64,000 nt of DNA from CAIYTF01 sp963664845 (GTDB lineage: Bacteria > Bacteroidota > Ignavibacteria > Ignavibacteriales > Ignavibacteriaceae): NCBI GenBank assembly GCA_963664845.1, contig OY761615.1:124001-188000 (forward strand). Reading direction: 5' to 3'. The translations under genes and the position numbers were made by a program. Shown in pieces: positions 19,320-28,157 of this stretch (position 1 is its first letter; every line of letters starts with the position of its first letter). Under the pieces are notes generated by a model. The model was given only the letters and a program-made list of their open reading frames with translations. It ran no database searches and was not told the DNA's origin.

Positions 19320-20156
19320 TCATTGCTCACACGCTGTTCTAAAATCAGAGATACACTCCCCGAATGAAATTCCATAAATCTCCTTAAAAGCCCTGTCATG
19401 ATCGCTGTCTTGTAACAACCGCTTCATATACTGCAAAAAGTTATCTTTCCCATACTTAACAATCAGATAATCAACAATGCAGGCAAATTCAGAGTACATA
19501 AAGGTCATCCTGAATTTCACTTCAAGTTTTACGGTGTCCTCTTTCGACGTTTTAAAAAATTGGGGAGGCATGAAATTTCCTTTACTCACCATGCGGTAAA
19601 TTTCATCTTTACCCGGATAGAAAGACGTGCCCAACTGGTTTGCATTGTAAACCGCAATACCTTCAAACAACCATTCCGGATATTTAAAAGCATTGAAGAT
19701 CCCCATGTGCTGGTACATCAGGATATGCGTTAATTCGTGTCGTATATATATTGGCAGTGAAATCTTTCCTTCCTCTGCTTCTTTTAAAGCCCAGGGAGAG
19801 ATAACCAAAGAGTTATCATAGAATGTACAGAACCGTGCCCTTGAGACTGATCGCTGCAGGTAACTTATGCTGTCGCGGAAAACGAAAATTTCAGGTTTCT
19901 TAACAAACCTGAGCTGCGGAAAATCTTCTACAGACCGGACGAGTGTATCAATGCCAATCAGGTCGTTAAAAGCAGCGCCGCCTTGAATACAGATAATGGA
20001 ATTTGGCAGTTCATGCTTCGAGAACCCAATAGCCAGAGGAGAAAAGGGAAACAGTTTACCCCATAGCAGTTGATATAGTATGATACCGGTGGCCAGAGTA
20101 CCTATCCCTGCAATATAATATCTCCATTTATTCGAGACCCACAAGGTAAATGACAC
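19320..20156 (-). CDS. Membrane-anchored HExxH metallopeptidase-like protein
   Basis: A 278-residue protein with one N-terminal membrane helix (about 13-30, IAGIGTLATGIILYQLL) and an extracytoplasmic gluzincin-like domain. The zinc motif HELTH (in YIRHELTHILMYQHMG) is followed about 20 residues later by PEWLFEGIAVYNA, whose Glu is the expected third ligand, as in the peptidase MA-like superfamily. The frame opens with GTG and the true start could be slightly downstream. It ends a closely spaced minus-strand run; the 16-residue-repeat protein lies 61 bp upstream, so the two may work together at the envelope. Proteolytic activity is inferred from the motif; the substrate is unknown. Confidence 0.75.
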   Translation of the reverse strand: MSFTLWVSNKWRYYIAGIGTLATGIILYQLLWGKLFPFSPLAIGFSKHELPNSIICIQGGAAFNDLIGIDTLVRSVEDFPQLRFVKKPEIFVFRDSISYLQRSVSRARFCTFYDNSLVISPWALKEAEEGKISLPIYIRHELTHILMYQHMGIFNAFKYPEWLFEGIAVYNANQLGTSFYPGKDEIYRMVSKGNFMPPQFFKTSKEDTVKLEVKFRMTFMYSEFACIVDYLIVKYGKDNFLQYMKRLLQDSDHDRAFKEIYGISFGECISDFRTACEQ

Positions 20157-20217
20157 TCCAAAAAATGTTTATTCCACTGCAAATTGCTTTATCATTTCCC
20201 CATTCAAGATATATGTA

Positions 20218-21489
20218 TTACAATCCAAAATGTGCATTGATAAATGGCAGTATCTTAGTCCCTGAAACATTATTACCGGCAATATTTATCAATCCTATTT
20301 GCATACCCTGGAGTTCAGTCGCATTATTGATCAATGCGATTGAAAGTCCTTTCATCAGCTTAGTAGTGCGGCAATACCCGGAAACAGAGCATCCGGTAAT
20401 TGTGGGTGCATCAAGCATGCCAACTGAAAAATTTAACCCGGATATCTTCTCCGCCTTCATATGGTAGCCTCCGAGATTGATCCCGGTAATTTCGCTTTTG
20501 GATTCCAGTTTCCCCAACGTGAGATTAATACCGGTTATATCGCCTTGTGAAACTATTGCAAGTCCAGCAATATTTACTCCTGTCATATCATTCGCAGAAT
20601 TTACCAAAGCCAGGCCACCGAGATTTAGCCCTTTTAATCCACCGTTGGCAACCACAGCCACACCGCCAATGTTGATTCCGGTTGCGGCTCCGTTACTTAC
20701 AACGGCAAGTGATCCAAAAGAAAAACCGGTAAGATCTTTGTTGGCAACTGTTGCCAAACCACCAAAATTTATTCCCTTCATATCCTCATTGGCAACTGCT
20801 GCCAGACCACCGAAGTTGAAGCCTGTCATATCCTGATTGGCCACAACAGCCAAACCGCCAAAATTAAATCCGGTTAAATCCTTGTTGGCAACCTGCGCAA
20901 GAGTGCTCACATTTATTCCGGTCATATCCTCATTGGCAACGCAGGCAAGGCCGCCAATGTTTATCCCGGTCATATCTTCGTTGGAAACAAGCGCCAGGCC
21001 TCCAAAATTTATTCCGGTCATATTCCCATTGGAAACGCAGGCCAACCCGCCGGCATTCACTCCTTTCATCGAACCATTCGAAATTACCGCCAGCAGACCA
21101 AACGAAAAACCTTTTATCGCGCGTGTACCAAGAACAGCACCCAGACCAAGGTTAACTCCCGTAAGATACCCTGCACCGGGCATCAACCCGAGCGATACTC
21201 CCCGCATGTGAAATTTGTTAATTGTTTTCTCATTTGGTCGCCAGAAAGTGAAATTAAAGCCATTAACTTCCCCTACTCCGCAATCACGAAAGTTGAAACG
21301 AATGCCGTTAAAATTCTCTGAATTCCCGAAGCCTATGCCATTACCGGAGGGGCCAAGTGTCAGATCAGCGTGTCCGCACTTGTCGGGCTTTGAGGTAAGC
21401 AGTGTATCAGACGTTTTTTCTTCTTCCTGTGCCATTGCAACACGGGAGAGTGAGAGTAGAATCAAAAGGAAAAAGTATTGAAGTTTCAT
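20218..21489 (-). CDS. Surface repeat protein with 16-residue repeats (LA_2272-like)
   Basis: A 423-residue exported protein. The signal peptide (1-20, ending AMAQ) precedes a short linker and then at least a dozen tandem 16-residue units of the form MTGINIGGLACVANED, with hydrophobic and glycine residues at fixed places. The C-terminal units (ALINNATELQGMQIGLINIAG) match the repeat style of the Leptospira LA_2272 surface-repeat family. Such regular short repeats suggest a beta-solenoid or outer-membrane beta structure. No catalytic residues are seen. Strong SD-like GGGAAA precedes the ATG. It sits between a metallopeptidase and a TPR protein on the same strand, which suggests a shared envelope role, but the function is unknown. 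Confidence 0.7.
   Translation of the reverse strand: MKLQYFFLLILLSLSRVAMAQEEEKTSDTLLTSKPDKCGHADLTLGPSGNGIGFGNSENFNGIRFNFRDCGVGEVNGFNFTFWRPNEKTINKFHMRGVSLGLMPGAGYLTGVNLGLGAVLGTRAIKGFSFGLLAVISNGSMKGVNAGGLACVSNGNMTGINFGGLALVSNEDMTGINIGGLACVANEDMTGINVSTLAQVANKDLTGFNFGGLAVVANQDMTGFNFGGLAAVANEDMKGINFGGLATVANKDLTGFSFGSLAVVSNGAATGINIGGVAVVANGGLKGLNLGGLALVNSANDMTGVNIAGLAIVSQGDITGINLTLGKLESKSEITGINLGGYHMKAEKISGLNFSVGMLDAPTITGCSVSGYCRTTKLMKGLSIALINNATELQGMQIGLINIAGNNVSGTKILPFINAHFGL
20480..21130 (-). repeat. Tandem 48-bp coding repeats
   Basis: The DNA encoding the 16-residue units repeats with a 48-bp period; the core (coding-strand GG-GGNYTNGC and GTTGCCAAC segments) recurs in each unit. Units have diverged in third positions, so this is an old array rather than a fresh expansion. 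Confidence 0.7.
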
Positions 21490-21633
21490 GCGTTTCCCGG
21501 TAAAATGAAAATGAATATGGTAAATAACAAAAAAGACGGTGCAGCCGTCTGAAACAAATGATGTATGGTGAATATTATCAACGAACGGAAGAAAAAGGCT
21601 ATATAAAGCGCAACTATATTCGGAGACACCGAA

Positions 21634-22647
21634 TTATTGAACGCCCAAATCTTTTTTTAATGATTCGATCCGTTCCAATCGTTTACCAAGTTCTTCTATT
21701 TCATATTTTGACAATTGGCTCCGGTTGGGAATGTAGCTGAGATGCGCTGCTGCAGAGTTCCTGTTTCCAAGAGCATTAAAATTCTTGGCAACGATATAAT
21801 TCAACGTTATGATGTTACATCGGTTCCCTGCCCATGTCTTCTGATAAGCGGTGATCAATCCTTTGTAAAGTGCAATCGCTTTTTCTTTGTCAATTTCCTC
21901 CATTATCCGCGCATAATCCCAGGTAAAAAACCGGCTGGATGGATATTTTTTTACCGCCGGCAAGATTTCATCATACGCCTGCTTATACTCCTTGCGGTAT
22001 ATATGAATCCATACCAGGTTGTGAACAGCAAGAAATGAATGGTATGACCGGCTCTTTATTGCAGATTCTAGCAGTTTTATCCCCTCCTGTCGTTCATCCT
22101 TAACGAACCAACTGAGGAACTCGGTTTTTTCACTTTTCCAATATTTATAAGCGCCAATTGCCACATAGGAATCGGCAAATGACGGGTCCAGTTCCTGGCA
22201 GCGGTCAAAATATCGTTTTGCTGTTAACCCTGAAGTGAACGCATTTAACCAATTGTCCTGCAGGGCAAAGTAATAGGCACGGTACCCTTCAGCAATTCCC
22301 TTATAATAATTGTTCCAAACATCATTCTCATTTGCCCTTAATAGCTTATCGGCCTGGGCAGATGCTTCATCCAGCCATTTTACTATGGTGCGATCGCTGA
22401 AAGGAATGTGCAATTCGTATTCGCGGGCTATTTTGCCTGCAGCCAGAAACACTTTGCCAAGGGGTATTGAAGGATATTTTTTTTCAAGCGTATTGAAGGT
22501 TTTCTCTGCACCCGGATAATTTTGCAGAATGATCTGTTCCAATCCTGCAGTTGCAAGCTGATGGACTTCCGCTATGGGATGTTGTTGCGAAAAAGTTACT
22601 GCTGAAAGCGCCAGCAACAAGTAAAAGACGTTTCTGAAGGATATCAT
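21634..22647 (-). CDS. Exported TPR-containing protein
   Basis: A 337-residue protein with a signal peptide (about 1-20, FYLLLALSAVTFSQQ) and a helical body containing TPR-like units, for example YPGAEKTFNTLEKKYPSIP and AYDEILPAVKKYPSSRFFTWDYARIMEE. It probably acts in the periplasm as a protein-interaction scaffold. The ATG at 22647 is preferred over the GTG at 22650; either lies only a few bases after the upp stop, so translation is probably coupled to upp. I do not recognise a more specific family. Confidence 0.72.
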   Translation of the reverse strand: MISFRNVFYLLLALSAVTFSQQHPIAEVHQLATAGLEQIILQNYPGAEKTFNTLEKKYPSIPLGKVFLAAGKIAREYELHIPFSDRTIVKWLDEASAQADKLLRANENDVWNNYYKGIAEGYRAYYFALQDNWLNAFTSGLTAKRYFDRCQELDPSFADSYVAIGAYKYWKSEKTEFLSWFVKDERQEGIKLLESAIKSRSYHSFLAVHNLVWIHIYRKEYKQAYDEILPAVKKYPSSRFFTWDYARIMEEIDKEKAIALYKGLITAYQKTWAGNRCNIITLNYIVAKNFNALGNRNSAAAHLSYIPNRSQLSKYEIEELGKRLERIESLKKDLGVQ

Positions 22648-22652
22648 CACAG

Positions 22653-23285
22653 TTACAGTGTTCCAAATGTTCTGTCACCGGCATCTCCCAGGCCTGGCAG
22701 GATATATCCCTTTTCATTCAGACAACGATCAAAGGCTGCCGCATATATTTTCACGTCCGGATGGGTTTCCTGAATATGCATAACACCTTCAGGCGCTGCC
22801 ACCAGGCAGGCAAACCTGAAATCGGTTGCGCCTTTTCCTTTCAAATAGCTTAGTGCCGCAGCCGCACTGCCACCGGTTGCAAGCATTGGATCCAAAAGTA
22901 TTACCATGGCTTTAGGCAGATTCACCGGAGACTTCGAGTAGTACACCTGCGGGGCCAGTGTCTCCTCGTTTCGTTGAATGCCAACATGCCCCACTCTTGC
23001 ATCGGGCACCAGGGAAATAAAGCCACTAACCATTCCCAGACCTGCGCGCAGGATCGGGACTAATATAACTTCATCTGCAAGAGCATACCCGGTTGTGGTT
23101 TCAAGAGGAGTTTCAATTTCGATTTCTTTCAGTCTGGCAGATTCCATAATTGTGGAGGCAAGCACCATCGAGATCCGGGCGACAGCATTGCGGAATTGTT
23201 CCTGCTTTGTCTCTTTATCTCTGATGATACTGACATCTTTGCGAATGAGCGGATGATTTAGAACAGTCAAATTGGGATAGTTCAT
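22653..23285 (-). CDS. upp: Uracil phosphoribosyltransferase
   Basis: A 210-residue enzyme converting uracil and PRPP to UMP in pyrimidine salvage. Family signatures are present: the PRPP-binding loop LLDPMLATGGSA, the region VPILRAGLGM and the uracil-binding C-terminus GLGDAGDRTFGT. Length matches the family (about 208). It lies 11 bp after the CoA-disulfide-reductase-like gene and nearly touches the TPR gene, within the der run. Cytoplasmic. Confidence 0.97.
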   Translation of the reverse strand: MNYPNLTVLNHPLIRKDVSIIRDKETKQEQFRNAVARISMVLASTIMESARLKEIEIETPLETTTGYALADEVILVPILRAGLGMVSGFISLVPDARVGHVGIQRNEETLAPQVYYSKSPVNLPKAMVILLDPMLATGGSAAAALSYLKGKGATDFRFACLVAAPEGVMHIQETHPDVKIYAAAFDRCLNEKGYILPGLGDAGDRTFGTL

Positions 23286-23296
23286 GGCTGGCGTCC

Positions 23297-24658
23297 TTAT
23301 CGTGAACGAAGTTTTTCTGCTTTTCTTCCAAGCAATGAAAGAGGATGTACGAAGTTTGACAACGATGGAGTGTAATTAAATGGTATATCTGCCAAATCGG
23401 TCGCCGGATGCCCATGCCGGATAAATCCGGCAACAATATCAGCAAATCCACTGACTTCACTTCCTCCAAGAAATGAAGCGCTGAGAATTTTTCCTGAGTT
23501 CCGGTCACACACAATTTTGGAAAAATTCGAAACACTCCCCGGCATCACCTTGACAAGACTGGTATGAACCACTGAAAACGGCACGGTTTTATAGGAAATC
23601 GGGGCAAGTTCAGCATTGGTGAGACCAACGTGAATAAAATAAGCATCAAAAACCCGAACAGATATATTTCGCAGTACCGGCTTCATGAATTCATTCCCTC
23701 CTGCAGCGTTCGCGCCGGCAGTGTGTCCACTGATATGAGCAAGAGTTGCCTGTGGAAGGAAAATGTTCTGCCCGGTTATCTGTTCCCTGTATTCAACACA
23801 ATCACCTGCTGCATAAATACAGGGATCACTGGTCAGCATTTTGGCTGACACCTTTATTCCACCGGATTTGCCAATATCCAACCTGGCCGCTGAGCCCAAT
23901 GAAACATTTGGCACGAAACCCGTGCAGTTGAAAACGATGTCAGCATCAATTGTCCTGCTGCCAACTCTCACTCCGGTGATCCGGTTTTGCTCTTTGATGA
24001 GCTTAAACTCTTTGATGCCGCCTTTATAGCAAATCCCTTTGTCGGTAAGCAAACCAGTGACTAATGCACTGATCTCCTTTCCGGCAAATGACAGTGGCTG
24101 CTCTTCTTTATCAATCATTGTTGAGGCAATCCCCCGCCGTTTCAATGCATCAGCAATTTCAAGAGCAATATAGCCGGCACCAATTATTACAGCACTTGAA
24201 GCGCTGTTTTTCCCCAGCCACTGCATGATCCGCTCAGCATCATCAACTGTTTTAAGAGTGAACAGGTTATCTGCATCTGCCGGAATTCCCTCTTTCCGGG
24301 CAACTGACCCGGTGGACAGAATAAGTGAGTCGTATGGATACTCTTCAACAGAAATGGTTCTAAGGTTTTTGACCGTTATTGTTTTTTTTCTTCTGTCGAT
24401 TCCAAGCACCTCATGAAAAATCTTTACAGCCACCCCCTTATGGGCTTCGAACGATTTTTCGTCAAAGAAGACCAGATCCTTTATGTTGCCAACTTCATTG
24501 CTGAGAAGATAAGGCAGTTCGCAGGTTCCGGTGGATATCACACCCGATTTTTCAAAAAGCAGCACTTGTGAGTCGGGACTCACTCGTTTTGCTTTTGCGG
24601 CAGCGGCACATCCGGCTGCGTTTCCGCCTATAATCAGTATGTTACCGGCTTTTCTCAT
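23297..24658 (-). CDS. CoA-disulfide reductase / NADH oxidase-like flavoprotein
   Basis: A 453-residue FAD- and NAD(P)H-dependent pyridine-nucleotide-disulfide oxidoreductase. FAD motif IIGGNAAGCAAA (residues 8-19), a lone redox cysteine in STGTCELPYLL where CoA-disulfide reductases, NADH oxidases and NADH peroxidases carry theirs, the NAD(P)H motif IIGAGYIALEIADAL (about 158), the second FAD segment IYAAGDCVE (about 280) and a C-terminal dimerisation domain. It could reduce CoA disulfide, persulfides or oxygen; the family members cannot be separated by eye. Its ATG overlaps the der stop as ATGA, implying translational coupling. Confidence 0.85.
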   Translation of the reverse strand: MRKAGNILIIGGNAAGCAAAAKAKRVSPDSQVLLFEKSGVISTGTCELPYLLSNEVGNIKDLVFFDEKSFEAHKGVAVKIFHEVLGIDRRKKTITVKNLRTISVEEYPYDSLILSTGSVARKEGIPADADNLFTLKTVDDAERIMQWLGKNSASSAVIIGAGYIALEIADALKRRGIASTMIDKEEQPLSFAGKEISALVTGLLTDKGICYKGGIKEFKLIKEQNRITGVRVGSRTIDADIVFNCTGFVPNVSLGSAARLDIGKSGGIKVSAKMLTSDPCIYAAGDCVEYREQITGQNIFLPQATLAHISGHTAGANAAGGNEFMKPVLRNISVRVFDAYFIHVGLTNAELAPISYKTVPFSVVHTSLVKVMPGSVSNFSKIVCDRNSGKILSASFLGGSEVSGFADIVAGFIRHGHPATDLADIPFNYTPSLSNFVHPLSLLGRKAEKLRSR

Positions 24659-25965
24659 TTTTCCTTAAATACAAGGGTCAATGCAACACCATCATAGTCA
24701 TAATGCTTTCTGAGAAGATTTTCAAGAAATCTCTTGTATGACTCGCTGATATGGTTTGGATAGTTGCAAAAGAAAATAAACACGGGGTAGTGTTCACCGC
24801 CCTGAGTTATGTATTTGATTTTAATCTCTTTTCCCGTCGGCGTTGACGGCGGGGGTGTTTTTTGAATCTCTTCAAGAAGCGTATCGTTCAAATTGGATGT
24901 CGGGATCTTGAATTTTCTTCTGGCTTCAACTTCTTTTGCCAGTTCAACCAGCTTGAAGATGCGTTGTTTCGTCAGGGCAGAAATAAATATGATCGGGAAG
25001 TGTTCGTTCCTGCCAAGTTTCTCACGGAGCCCTTTTTCGAAAATAGCTGCCGTTTTATCATCCTTCTCAATCAGATCCCATTTATTCATTGCCAGGATGA
25101 TACCCTTTTTTCTGCTTACCGCTTCGTCAATTATTTTTTGATCCTGTTTTTCGAGTCCGAGTACCGAATCGAGCATAATCACGGCGATATCGCAATTCTG
25201 CAGAGCCGTCATTGTGCGTATGGATGAGAAAAACTCAACGCTTTCCTTGATTTTTGTTCGTTTTCTCAGACCTGCGGTGTCAACAAGAATGATCTCTTCT
25301 CCGTAGAATTTCAGCACCGAATCAAGACTGTCGCGTGTAGTCCCGGGAATATTGGTGACAACACTTCGCTCATATCCCAACAATGCATTGGTAAGAGAAG
25401 ATTTTCCCACGTTTGGCCTGCCGAGGATCGCAATTTTCAGACGCTTGTCCTCTTCTTCTTCAACATCTACCGGGAAATCATCGGTGATCAGGTCAAGAAA
25501 ATCACCTATTTTTCGCCCTACCGACGCAGCCAATGAATAGGGATCACCGAGTCCCAGTTCATAAAATTCGGAGACCAATGCTTCCTGCTTGTCGGTATCA
25601 ACCTTATTTACAACCAAAAAATAAGGTTTCCCTGAGTTTCTTACCATTTCAGCAATCTGCCGGTCAAACGGGTTTACTCCGTCGCGGGCATCAACCAGGA
25701 AAATGACCTTTGTGGCCTCTTCAATTCCCAGTTTAACCTGTTCACGAATCTCCGTTTCAAAAAGATCCTTGGATTCCGGGACGTATCCTCCGGTATCAAT
25801 CAAAATGAATGTTTTTGCATTCCATTCCACTTCACCATAGTTTCTGTCCCTTGTCACGCCGCTCTGGTCATCAACAATGGCTTCTCTTCTTCCGGTTAAT
25901 CTGTTAAAAAGAGTCGACTTGCCGACATTCGGCCTGCCAACAATTACAATTATCGGTTTTCTCAT
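24655..25965 (-). CDS. der: Ribosome-assembly GTPase Der (EngA)
   Basis: A 436-residue essential GTPase with two tandem G domains: GRPNVGKSTLFN near the N-terminus with DTGG and NKVD, and GRPNVGKSSLTN (about 181) with DTAG and NKWD. A KH-like C-terminal domain (VFIFFCNYPNHISESYKRFLEN) completes the fold. It acts in assembly of the 50S ribosomal subunit. It heads the minus-strand run der, CoADR-like, upp, TPR protein, repeat protein, metallopeptidase, and diverges from the gene at 26110. Confidence 0.97.
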   Translation of the reverse strand: MRKPIIVIVGRPNVGKSTLFNRLTGRREAIVDDQSGVTRDRNYGEVEWNAKTFILIDTGGYVPESKDLFETEIREQVKLGIEEATKVIFLVDARDGVNPFDRQIAEMVRNSGKPYFLVVNKVDTDKQEALVSEFYELGLGDPYSLAASVGRKIGDFLDLITDDFPVDVEEEEDKRLKIAILGRPNVGKSSLTNALLGYERSVVTNIPGTTRDSLDSVLKFYGEEIILVDTAGLRKRTKIKESVEFFSSIRTMTALQNCDIAVIMLDSVLGLEKQDQKIIDEAVSRKKGIILAMNKWDLIEKDDKTAAIFEKGLREKLGRNEHFPIIFISALTKQRIFKLVELAKEVEARRKFKIPTSNLNDTLLEEIQKTPPPSTPTGKEIKIKYITQGGEHYPVFIFFCNYPNHISESYKRFLENLLRKHYDYDGVALTLVFKEK

Positions 25966-26109
25966 TATTCTACTATTTTATTTCTAAACCCCAATTTACG
26001 AAATTGGCGGTTTTTATCCGTGTTAATTATCAATACCCCGTAATCTAAACTATTTAGCTGAAATTCCGATAATGTCAATAAGGTTCAATATATTCATGGA
26101 TGAAAAACA

Positions 26110-27972
26110 ATGCCCGAAGACGCGTTAGGCGTACAGCAACAGTCAGACGACTCGCACGAGGATGAACAGCTCTCACTGGAAATGCTTTCTTCAAAGCTGA
26201 GAAGTTTTGCAAAGGAACACTTCCCTGAGTTCACATCAAACCCCGTAACGCATCTCGATATTATCCGGGATTCGGCAGCATTGCGTTCTTTCAACCTCCC
26301 CGGCGAATTTACCGAGTTTTTCGTCACCTTTGAAACCGCCAAATATTTGCTCATTTCCGATGCTCCCATCATCCACAAATGCGAAGAATATATTACCAAC
26401 TCCAAAAAGTCCAAAGGTTCGCAATACGAGAATCTGTTCGAAATCAAGAAATTTTATCTCAAATGGTGTATTGAAAAGCTGGAGAGGGAGACTGAATATT
26501 TCGCACTTTCCACTCTCAATCTGATTGAACGTAATGGAAATAAGGACAATTTCCTTAAATATTTGTATGCAGCCAATTTTTTCATTTTCGGTCCCAAACG
26601 AAGGTCACTCCAAAAATCCCTGGAATACCTCGATCTGGCCGAAAAGGCGCTCTCCTCCTCAACCTTACCGGACGAGATCAAAACAGATATCCTTTATTAT
26701 ATCCAACTGTTCCGCGGCTTCGCGTATATTGCAAACCAGGAAAGTGAATCTGTCGCCATCGCTCTGAACGAAGCTGTTGTGATAAAGCCCAGTGGCATAA
26801 CAGGAATTCTCTATTCAATTCTTTACCCACTGATGGATGAAGAATCGCGCTCGGTTTCAGAACAATTGCATGCAATTGTTGATTTCGATATAAAACGCTT
26901 TAACTTCGCAATCGACCATAACAACCTTAATCTGTATAATTTCTTTTTAAGGACCGCAATCACCTATAATATCTTCCGGGTTCAGGAATTTGCCCCCTTC
27001 CTTGTTGAAATAAAAACGATCCTTGAATCATCAGCAGATGTTAGCCACGGTGAAACTACCCGAATATTTCAGACTGCGTCAAACCTGAAGTCAAGTCCTT
27101 ACAAAGAATACTTTACGGAAAAGATCAATAACGATCTTGATTTTTCGCTGCTGTTTATTGAACGTTACAAAACGGCAAAAAACCTGTTCATTGCTCTCTC
27201 CTTCCCGCGCCTTAATCAAAAATTCCATGATAATATTGAGGTAATTAAACAGAAACTGAAGAACTCTGTCTACTCTCAGACTATGGGACAACTTGAGTTT
27301 TATGATCAGCAATCGCGGGATTTCCATGAAAAGTTAAAACGCCTGAGTGATGAATTTGAGCAAAATAAGCAGGTCATCAAGAAAAATCAGCAGCAGGCAC
27401 ACGATGAAACTGAAAAAAAATACAATGGCGCAATCAATGCTGTTGAGTCCAAGATCGGAGCCATAGATCTTTCACCAGATTTCGATCCGGCTTCAGTTTT
27501 TAACAATATCATGGTATATAATGTTATCATCTCAATAATGATATTTGTCATTGGTGGATTTATCGGGAGTTTCGCTCAACACAATACCGTGCAGGTTTCC
27601 GACCTCTTTGGTTCCCTGTTTATTTATGGTGTAAAATGGGGAGGATTTGTCTTTTTGGGCGGGCTTTTTATCGCATTGATCTCCTCTGCATCCAAAGCTC
27701 TTGAACGGACAAACGAAAAACACCGTTTACAGAAAAAACTTACCGGGTATAAAAACCAGAAAGACCGTGCTCTGGAAAGGACAAAGAAGGATTTCGACAG
27801 AAAGATCAACGCGATTGAGGAAATACATCAAACACGCGTTAAAGACATCCAGAAAAAGACTGAAGTGCTTGCAGCGGAAAAAGAAGAAAAGGAAAAAGAG
27901 CTTAAAGAAGTGGTTGCAACCGAGATCGCCGAACACTTCAAGAACATTGATGAGCTGGTGAACAAAGCATAA
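26110..27972 (+). CDS. Two-helix membrane protein with long coiled coils, unknown
   Basis: A 620-residue protein I do not recognise. Residues 1-385 are helical and partly TPR-like (FAKEHF, SLEYLDLAEKAL, VAIALNEAVVIKPSG). A strongly charged coiled coil follows (about 395-460), then two hydrophobic helices (about 478-500 and 515-540, FVIGGFIGSF and GGFVFLGGLFIALIS) separated by a short loop, then a second coiled coil to the end (Lys/Glu-rich KEEKEKELKEV). With a two-helix hairpin both coiled-coil ends should face the cytoplasm, the layout of a membrane scaffold. It has no signal peptide. It stands first in the block of TPR-glycosyltransferase genes, so it could anchor that machinery; this is inference. 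Confidence 0.7.
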   Translation: MPEDALGVQQQSDDSHEDEQLSLEMLSSKLRSFAKEHFPEFTSNPVTHLDIIRDSAALRSFNLPGEFTEFFVTFETAKYLLISDAPIIHKCEEYITNSKKSKGSQYENLFEIKKFYLKWCIEKLERETEYFALSTLNLIERNGNKDNFLKYLYAANFFIFGPKRRSLQKSLEYLDLAEKALSSSTLPDEIKTDILYYIQLFRGFAYIANQESESVAIALNEAVVIKPSGITGILYSILYPLMDEESRSVSEQLHAIVDFDIKRFNFAIDHNNLNLYNFFLRTAITYNIFRVQEFAPFLVEIKTILESSADVSHGETTRIFQTASNLKSSPYKEYFTEKINNDLDFSLLFIERYKTAKNLFIALSFPRLNQKFHDNIEVIKQKLKNSVYSQTMGQLEFYDQQSRDFHEKLKRLSDEFEQNKQVIKKNQQQAHDETEKKYNGAINAVESKIGAIDLSPDFDPASVFNNIMVYNVIISIMIFVIGGFIGSFAQHNTVQVSDLFGSLFIYGVKWGGFVFLGGLFIALISSASKALERTNEKHRLQKKLTGYKNQKDRALERTKKDFDRKINAIEEIHQTRVKDIQKKTEVLAAEKEEKEKELKEVVATEIAEHFKNIDELVNKA

Positions 27973-28157
27973 ATAACCGGTTTTTGCCGCCCAGGAAACC
28001 TTTTCTCACCGCCCTTATCAATGCCGCCTGCACAACAGTTTCGGGACTGTGGATTTCTGCTTGTCCGAAAGTTGATGTTTTGCCTTTACTCTCACGGAAT
28101 TTTTTTATAAAATCACTTATACAATTTTTTATTTCAAACACATACTGACACCAACTC

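Noticed and set aside
25991..26007. CCAATTT/AAATTGG hairpin between der and the gene at 26110
   Set aside because: Seven-pair AT-rich stem in a divergent promoter region; could occur by chance and has no partner site.
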